A DNA stretch of 17,948 nucleotides. Source: an uncultured Eubacteriales bacterium (GTDB taxonomy: Bacteria; Bacillota; Clostridia; Oscillospirales; CAG-272). Location of the stretch: NCBI GenBank assembly GCA_958414825.1, contig CATYXQ010000040.1, positions 1-17,948 of the forward strand. Reading direction: 5' to 3'. The position numbers and the translations under genes are program-made. Below the pieces are notes generated by a model. That model was not told the DNA's origin and ran no database searches. It saw only the letters and a program-made list of their open reading frames with translations. Shown here in pieces: positions 13,751-17,948 of the stretch. The stretch's first letter is position 1, and each line of letters opens with the position of its first letter.

Positions 13751-14845
13751 ATGAAACTTGGTATTGTCGGGCTCCCTAATGTAGGAAAAAGTACGTTGTT
13801 TAATGCATTGACCAATGCTGGAGCGCAGTCTGCAAATTATCCGTTTTGTACAATTGATCCGAATGTGGGTGTAGTCCCGGTTCCGGATCACCGGCTGGAT
13901 GTTCTGGCTGAAATGTATCATCCGGAAAAGTACACACCTGCCGTGATTGAATTTGTAGACATTGCAGGTCTTGTGCGCGGCGCTTCTAAAGGTGAGGGAC
14001 TTGGAAATAAGTTTTTATCCCATATTCGCGAGGTAGATGCAATCGTTCATGTCGTGCGTTGCTTTGAGGACAGTAATATCATTCATGTGGATGGCAGTAT
14101 CGATCCGGTGCGCGACGTTGAGACAATTAACCTTGAATTGATATTTTCTGATATGGAACTTTTAGATCGCAGAATCGATCGTGTGAAAAAAGCGATGAAA
14201 GGCGACAAGACACTCGCATCGGAAATTGAAGTTTTGGAGCGTGTAAGAGCCGCGCTTGAAGCAGGCAAATGCGCGCGAACCCTCGAACTTTCCGAAGAAG
14301 AACTGGAAGTGATTTCCGAAACGCCGCTTTTAACTCTGAAACCGGTCATTTATTTGGCCAATATCAGCGAAGATATGATCGGTACAGATTTGTCAGGAAA
14401 CGTATTCTATGGTCGGTTGAAAGAATTGGCTGATCGTGAACATACAGAGATGATAGAGATTTGCGCCGAGGTAGAAGCCGAGCTTGCCGAACTTGACGGT
14501 GAAGAAAAAAAAGCATTCTTACAGGATTTGGGAATTCAGCAAAGCGGTCTTGATCGACTGATTGCTGCGGGATACAAACTTTTAGGGCTGATAAGCTATC
14601 TTACGGCGGGACCGAAAGAAGTTCGCGCATGGACGATTACCAAGGGTACGAAAGCGCCGCAGGCAGCAGGAAAAATACACAGTGATTTTGAACGCGGCTT
14701 TATTCGTGCAGAGATTGTTGCATATGATGATTTGATCAATGCAGGCAGTATGAGTGCTGTCAAAGAAAAAGGACTTTTGCGCAGCGAGGGAAAGGACTAT
14801 GTGATTGCGGACGGCGATATTGTACTGTTTCGCTTTAATGTTTAA
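13751..14845 (+). CDS. ychF: Redox-regulated ribosome-associated ATPase YchF (Obg-like, OLA1 family)
   Basis: 364 residues, the standard length. YchF is a universally conserved Obg-family protein that binds ribosomes and, unusually, prefers ATP. Motifs are the P-loop GLPNVGKST (about 7-15), the switch element NYPFCTIDPNVGVVPVPD (about 35-52) and DIAGLVRGASKGEGLGNKFL. The base-recognition site reads NISE, fitting the NxxE that replaces the GTP-specific NKxD. A coiled-coil insert and a C-terminal TGS domain (VRAWTITKGTKAPQAAGKIH onward) complete it. The start is ATG 13751 with a purine-rich GAAAGGGA upstream; a longer extension crosses the promoter and is rejected. Single gene, ended by a long terminator. 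Confidence 0.97.
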   Translation: MKLGIVGLPNVGKSTLFNALTNAGAQSANYPFCTIDPNVGVVPVPDHRLDVLAEMYHPEKYTPAVIEFVDIAGLVRGASKGEGLGNKFLSHIREVDAIVHVVRCFEDSNIIHVDGSIDPVRDVETINLELIFSDMELLDRRIDRVKKAMKGDKTLASEIEVLERVRAALEAGKCARTLELSEEELEVISETPLLTLKPVIYLANISEDMIGTDLSGNVFYGRLKELADREHTEMIEICAEVEAELAELDGEEKKAFLQDLGIQQSGLDRLIAAGYKLLGLISYLTAGPKEVRAWTITKGTKAPQAAGKIHSDFERGFIRAEIVAYDDLINAGSMSAVKEKGLLRSEGKDYVIADGDIVLFRFNV

Positions 14846-14848
14846 TTT

Positions 14849-14890
14849 AGATAAAGAAAAGACGCCGATTTTGGCGTCTTTTCTTTATCT
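14849..14890. terminator. Bidirectional terminator between ychF and feoB
   Basis: A perfect 18-base stem (AGATAAAGAAAAGACGCC and its complement) around a GATTTT loop. A- and T-rich arms on both sides suit both converging genes. Confidence 0.9.
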
Positions 14891-14914
14891 GCCTTTTCTC
14901 GAAAGTGGGATTTC

Positions 14915-17059
14915 TTATATAAAAAATTTAGCTATCGAGGCAAACAGGAAACAAACAAGCAAACCGGCAAGCGTTGGAAGCAGAAATGCAACGAGTGTCC
15001 ATCTTATACTTCCGGTTTCTTTTTTTATTGTTATCAACGTAGTTGAACAGGGCCAGTGCATCAGCGAGAACAGCATAGTGCTGGCCGCAGTGATCCAGGT
15101 CCAGCCGTTTTCGACAAATAATTGTTTCATTTCGGATAAACTGCCCATTTCCAGAATGCTTCCTTCTGCCATATAGGCCATAATTATGATCGGGATCACA
15201 ATTTCGTTGGCCGGCAGTCCTAAAATAAAAGCCATCAGGATTACACCGTCCAGCCCTAAAAGCTGTGCAAACGGGTCGAGGAAAGAAGTACAGTGGCGCA
15301 GCAGACTGGCATCTCCGACGATAATATTGGCGCTGAGCCAAATAACCAATCCGGTTGGCGCGGCAATGGCAACAGCGCGTCCTAAAACAAATAATGTTCG
15401 GTCAAAAATCGAGCGGACAATAACTTTTCCGATCTGTGGTTTTCGATAAGGCGGCAATTCGAGCGTAAAAGAGGAGGGAATACCTTTTAAAATCGTTTTG
15501 GATAGTAGGCCGGACATCGCCAATGTCATTAAAATACCGAGAAGAATCACTCCGGTTAAAATCAGTGTAGACCCAACGGAGCTAAGTATACCGTTTTGCG
15601 TACCGATAAAAAACATTGTAATGATCGCAATCAGCGTTGGAAACCGTCCGTTGCACGGAACAAAATTGTTTGTAAGAATCGCAATCAATCGCTCACGCGG
15701 AGAATCGATAATTCGGCATCCGACGACCCCGGCAGCATTACATCCGAATCCCATACAGGTGGTCAGCGCCTGTTTTCCGCATGCGCCACAGCATTTGAAC
15801 GGTTTATCCAGGTTGTAGGCGATGCGCGGCAAATAGCCGAGATCTTCAAGCAGGGTAAATAAAGGGAAAAAAATAGCCATAGGTGGCAGCATGACGGACA
15901 CAACCCAGGCAAGCACACGGTATATGCCAAGTACCAGTGCACCGTGTAGCCATTCGGGGGCGTTTAAATACCGAAAGAGATCGCTCAGGCGATCTTGCAG
16001 CCAAAAAAGTCCGTCGGATAACAGTTGCGACGGATAATTGGCGCCGGTGATTGTAATCCAAAAAATCAGCGCAAGAAGCGCGGCCATGATCGGATAACCT
16101 GCCCATTTGCTGGTCAGAATCCGATCAATTTTTCGGTCAAATGCGTTGTATTTCATGCGATCATAGGTTACAGTACAATCACTGATCTTTTCCGCAGTGT
16201 GTACAATAGATGCAACCACTTGATCTTTAATATTCTCGGTTTGGATTCCGTTTACTTTCAGTATGTTTTTAGCTTCGTCGAGCGCGGCGGCCACTTTCTC
16301 ATCAGATAATATGTTTTTTTCAAAGAAACGATTGATTTCCTGAATGAGCGATTCGTCATAATCTAATAACTTTATACTGAGCCATCTCGAGTTAATTCTG
16401 TCGTTCAATTGTTGTTTAATGGCTTCTTCGAGAACGGAGATCGCTTTTTCCAGTATGGGATCATATGTTATTTTGATTGGTCTTGGGATGAAGCGTTCCT
16501 CAATTATTTCGTCCAGTGCATTCATCAGAGCGCTTAGGCTGCCTTTTTTTCGGGCAATTGTGCCAACGACCGGAACGCCCAGTTCAGTAGATAAGCGTTT
16601 AAGATCAATTTTTATATTTTTGCGCTTTGCTTCGTCTAACAGATTCACGCATACCACTACTTTATCGGAGATTTCAAGCGCTTGTAATACCAAATTCAGA
16701 TTTCGCTCAAGACAGGTTGCGTCGCAAACGACAACCACTGCATCCGGTTCTCCAAAACAAATAAAGTTTCTGGCAACTTCTTCTTCGGCCGAATGGGCGA
16801 GCAGAGAATATGTACCGGGTATATCCACCAGTACATAGTCGTGTTTCTTTGACGAGCAGTATCCTTGGGCGTTGGCAACTGTTTTTCCCGGCCAATTACC
16901 GGTGTGCTGATTCATACCGGTTAGATTGTTAAACAAGGTGCTTTTTCCAACATTTGGATTGCCCGCAATTGCAATAACCCGATCGTCGTTAGAGCGGCGT
17001 TTGATTTCCAGTCCAGCGTCAATGGCTTTGACTCCTACGGAATTATTTGTAAGTCCCAT
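14915..17059 (-). CDS. feoB: Ferrous iron transporter FeoB
   Basis: 714 residues from the ATG at 17057-17059, which has GAGGTG upstream; a longer in-frame extension runs across feoA and is rejected. FeoB is the inner-membrane Fe2+ importer with a cytoplasmic G-protein domain: P-loop GNPNVGKST (about 33-41), switch GNWPGKT (about 54-60), DIPGTYSLLAHSAEEE (about 79-94) and NLLDEAKRKN (about 139-148). A helical GDI-like linker follows. The membrane part starts near residue 320 and contains the two gate elements, a Cys-rich CGKQALTTCMGFGCNAAG (about 425-442) and NGRFPTLIAI (about 470). This is the form typical of Clostridia. An N-terminal tail of about 25 residues precedes the G domain. It follows feoA after 23 bases in one operon. 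Confidence 0.97.
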   Translation of the reverse strand: MGLTNNSVGVKAIDAGLEIKRRSNDDRVIAIAGNPNVGKSTLFNNLTGMNQHTGNWPGKTVANAQGYCSSKKHDYVLVDIPGTYSLLAHSAEEEVARNFICFGEPDAVVVVCDATCLERNLNLVLQALEISDKVVVCVNLLDEAKRKNIKIDLKRLSTELGVPVVGTIARKKGSLSALMNALDEIIEERFIPRPIKITYDPILEKAISVLEEAIKQQLNDRINSRWLSIKLLDYDESLIQEINRFFEKNILSDEKVAAALDEAKNILKVNGIQTENIKDQVVASIVHTAEKISDCTVTYDRMKYNAFDRKIDRILTSKWAGYPIMAALLALIFWITITGANYPSQLLSDGLFWLQDRLSDLFRYLNAPEWLHGALVLGIYRVLAWVVSVMLPPMAIFFPLFTLLEDLGYLPRIAYNLDKPFKCCGACGKQALTTCMGFGCNAAGVVGCRIIDSPRERLIAILTNNFVPCNGRFPTLIAIITMFFIGTQNGILSSVGSTLILTGVILLGILMTLAMSGLLSKTILKGIPSSFTLELPPYRKPQIGKVIVRSIFDRTLFVLGRAVAIAAPTGLVIWLSANIIVGDASLLRHCTSFLDPFAQLLGLDGVILMAFILGLPANEIVIPIIIMAYMAEGSILEMGSLSEMKQLFVENGWTWITAASTMLFSLMHWPCSTTLITIKKETGSIRWTLVAFLLPTLAGLLVCFLFASIAKFFI

Positions 17060-17082
17060 AGACTTCACCTCGCATATTGGAA

Positions 17083-17322
17083 TTATGGACAGATCAGAAT
17101 GTTTCCACAGTCCTCTGAGCGAATTGCAATGACTGCACCGCGGATCAGAAACGCCGTCGGATCTCCTCCGGGGCTGCGGCCAAGACATTCCACTTCGGTG
17201 TCCTCAATCAATCCTATGTCTAAAAGTCTGCGGCGGATACTGCCGCTTGAAACCAGTGCTCGTATTTTGGCTTTTTCGCCGGGTTTTATATCATTTAAGC
17301 AAGGGTGCTGATTCATATTCAT
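17083..17322 (-). CDS. feoA: Ferrous iron transport protein FeoA
   Basis: 79-residue SH3-like FeoA, normal length. The core LNDIKPGEKAKIRAL, the RRRLLDIGLIEDTEVE helix-strand unit and the final RGAVIAIRSEDCGNI strand are all present. FeoA is a small cytoplasmic partner thought to bind FeoB and support iron uptake. The start is ATG 17322 or, six bases later, ATG 17316; AAAGGAC upstream favours neither strongly. It is the first gene of feoA-feoB and faces the metalloregulator gene across 94 bases. Confidence 0.95.
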   Translation of the reverse strand: MNMNQHPCLNDIKPGEKAKIRALVSSGSIRRRLLDIGLIEDTEVECLGRSPGGDPTAFLIRGAVIAIRSEDCGNILICP

Positions 17323-17340
17323 ATTGTCCTTTTCATAAAT

Positions 17341-17367
17341 TTAGGTTAAGGAAACTTTCTTTCCTAA
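17341..17367. promoter_or_regulatory. Candidate DtxR/MntR-type operator between feoA and the regulator gene
   Basis: TTAGGTTAAG at the left resembles a half-site of the DtxR/IdeR box (TTAGGTTAG). The right side ends in TTTCCTAA, giving TTAGG/CCTAA outer arms and AGGAAA/TTTCCT inner arms. Symmetry is imperfect. It lies 18 bases above the feoA start codon and about 50 before the regulator start, a good place to control both. No clear -35/-10 pair was found for either gene. Confidence 0.5.
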
Positions 17368-17416
17368 TGCCATTGTATTAAAGATAAGCGGGAATTGTGA
17401 TTAGAAAGGGAAGCAT

Positions 17417-17851
17417 ATGGCGGATATAAATGGTTTTTATACTCTAAAGGGCTATCAATTGCTGGAAACGGATACGCTGACGCCGGCTATGCAGGATTAT
17501 TTGGAAATGATTTGCAGAATGTTGCGAAGTGCCGAGGTTGTGCGTATGCGTGATCTTGCTGATAAGCTGCATGTTCGTCCTTCATCCGCTTCAAAAATGA
17601 CAGCGCACCTGAAAGAGAACGGATATGTGGATTTTCAAAAGTACGGTTTTATTGTAACTACCGCAAAAGGGGCGGAAATTGGGCGCTATCTTTTGCATCG
17701 ACATGATGTATTGCAACGTTTTTTGTGTATGCTGAATCGGTCGGACAACGAGCTTGAACAAGTTGAAAAAATTGAGCATTTTTTAAATATACAGACTATC
17801 AAAAACATTGAGCTTCTGACCTTAAAAATGCAAAAAGAAAAACGCGTATAA
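17417..17851 (+). CDS. DtxR/MntR-family metal-dependent transcriptional regulator
   Basis: 144 residues, MntR-like two-domain length without the SH3 domain of DtxR. A winged helix-turn-helix (about 22-85, with LADKLHVRPSSASKMTAHLK as recognition unit) is followed by a helical metal-binding/dimerisation domain. Aligned by eye with Bacillus MntR, all six metal ligands are kept: Asp 27, Glu 30, His 96, Glu 117, Glu 120 and His 121. The protein has about 18 extra N-terminal residues compared with MntR. It is divergent from feoAB, so it probably represses iron uptake when metal is plentiful and may repress itself. Ligand type resembles MntR (Mn), but context says iron; the true metal is open. AAAGGGAAGC precedes the ATG. 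Confidence 0.92.
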   Translation: MADINGFYTLKGYQLLETDTLTPAMQDYLEMICRMLRSAEVVRMRDLADKLHVRPSSASKMTAHLKENGYVDFQKYGFIVTTAKGAEIGRYLLHRHDVLQRFLCMLNRSDNELEQVEKIEHFLNIQTIKNIELLTLKMQKEKRV

Positions 17852-17892
17852 AAAATATCCCGTTGAAAATCTGATTTTCAACGGGATATTTT
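17852..17892 (+). terminator. Terminator of the metalloregulator gene
   Basis: A perfect 18-base stem (AAAATATCCCGTTGAAAA with its complement) around a TCTGA loop begins at the stop codon. The arms end in TTTT. Confidence 0.85.
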
Positions 17893-17905
17893 AAATGATA
17901 GTAAA

Positions 17906-17926
17906 TCCACTGGCTTTGCCAGTGGA
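17906..17926. repeat. Short perfect hairpin at the window edge, possible IS200/IS605-type end or palindromic repeat
   Basis: TCCACTGGC and GCCAGTGGA pair perfectly around TTT, followed by GAAAAAGCTTTAGCTATGG. There is no T-run, and the preceding gene already has its own terminator. Subterminal hairpins of this kind mark IS200/IS605 elements and dispersed palindromic repeats. The window ends 22 bases later, so no transposase can be seen. Confidence 0.35.
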
Positions 17927-17948
17927 GAAAAAGCTTTAGCTATGGACA

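Noticed and set aside
17060..17188. Longer feoB beginning inside feoA
   Set aside because: The added residues are out-of-frame feoA sequence; the ATG at 17059 has a good ribosome binding site and family-like length.

Overview
The window looks like a chromosomal segment of an anaerobic, probably spore-forming member of the Bacillota (class Clostridia). The evidence is the ylxM-ffh-rpsP-khpA gene order, the adjacent trmK and Nif3-type genes, a SleL/YaaH-like LysM-glycosidase without signal peptide, a clostridial type FeoB, AGGAGG-type ribosome binding sites and strong TTGACA/TATAAT promoters. I cannot name a genus. Gene content is mostly housekeeping. No CRISPR array, prophage, toxin system or biosynthetic cluster was seen.

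Layout: 1-2370 (+) holds the last codons of a probable stalk-domain protein, an SDR oxidoreductase and an orphan solute-binding lipoprotein, closed by a terminator facing both ways. 2432-4700 (-) is the SRP/ribosome operon ylxM-ffh-rpsP-khpA. In it rpsP, coding for ribosomal protein S16, carries an in-frame TAG at codon 54 in otherwise normal sequence. 4819-5925 (-) is prfB (RF2), which starts with TTG and lacks the usual autoregulatory frameshift. 6044-7812 (+) has a strong promoter, a small CxxC redox protein (DUF1858 type), then trmK overlapping a Nif3-family gene. 8021-9799 (-) is GTP-type PEP carboxykinase. 9992-11248 (-) is the LysM-glycosidase, divergent from enolase at 11373-12635 (+); a perfect 24-base palindrome lies between them. 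A tRNA-Lys(UUU) gene follows, then an atypical OmpR-family response regulator (-), the GTPase ychF (+), and the iron-uptake pair feoA-feoB (-), divergent from a DtxR/MntR-type repressor (+) with a candidate metal box between them. A terminator and a short perfect hairpin close the window.

Functional links: ylxM-ffh-rpsP-khpA joins membrane targeting with ribosome assembly. pckG and eno both act on phosphoenolpyruvate but are separately transcribed. feoAB and the divergent metalloregulator form a plausible self-contained metal-responsive module. The main observations are the amber codon in rpsP, a C-A mismatch in the tRNA-Lys acceptor stem, the frameshift-free prfB, the response regulator without its acidic pair, and the glycosidase with a changed active-site motif. 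I found no clear new multi-gene system.
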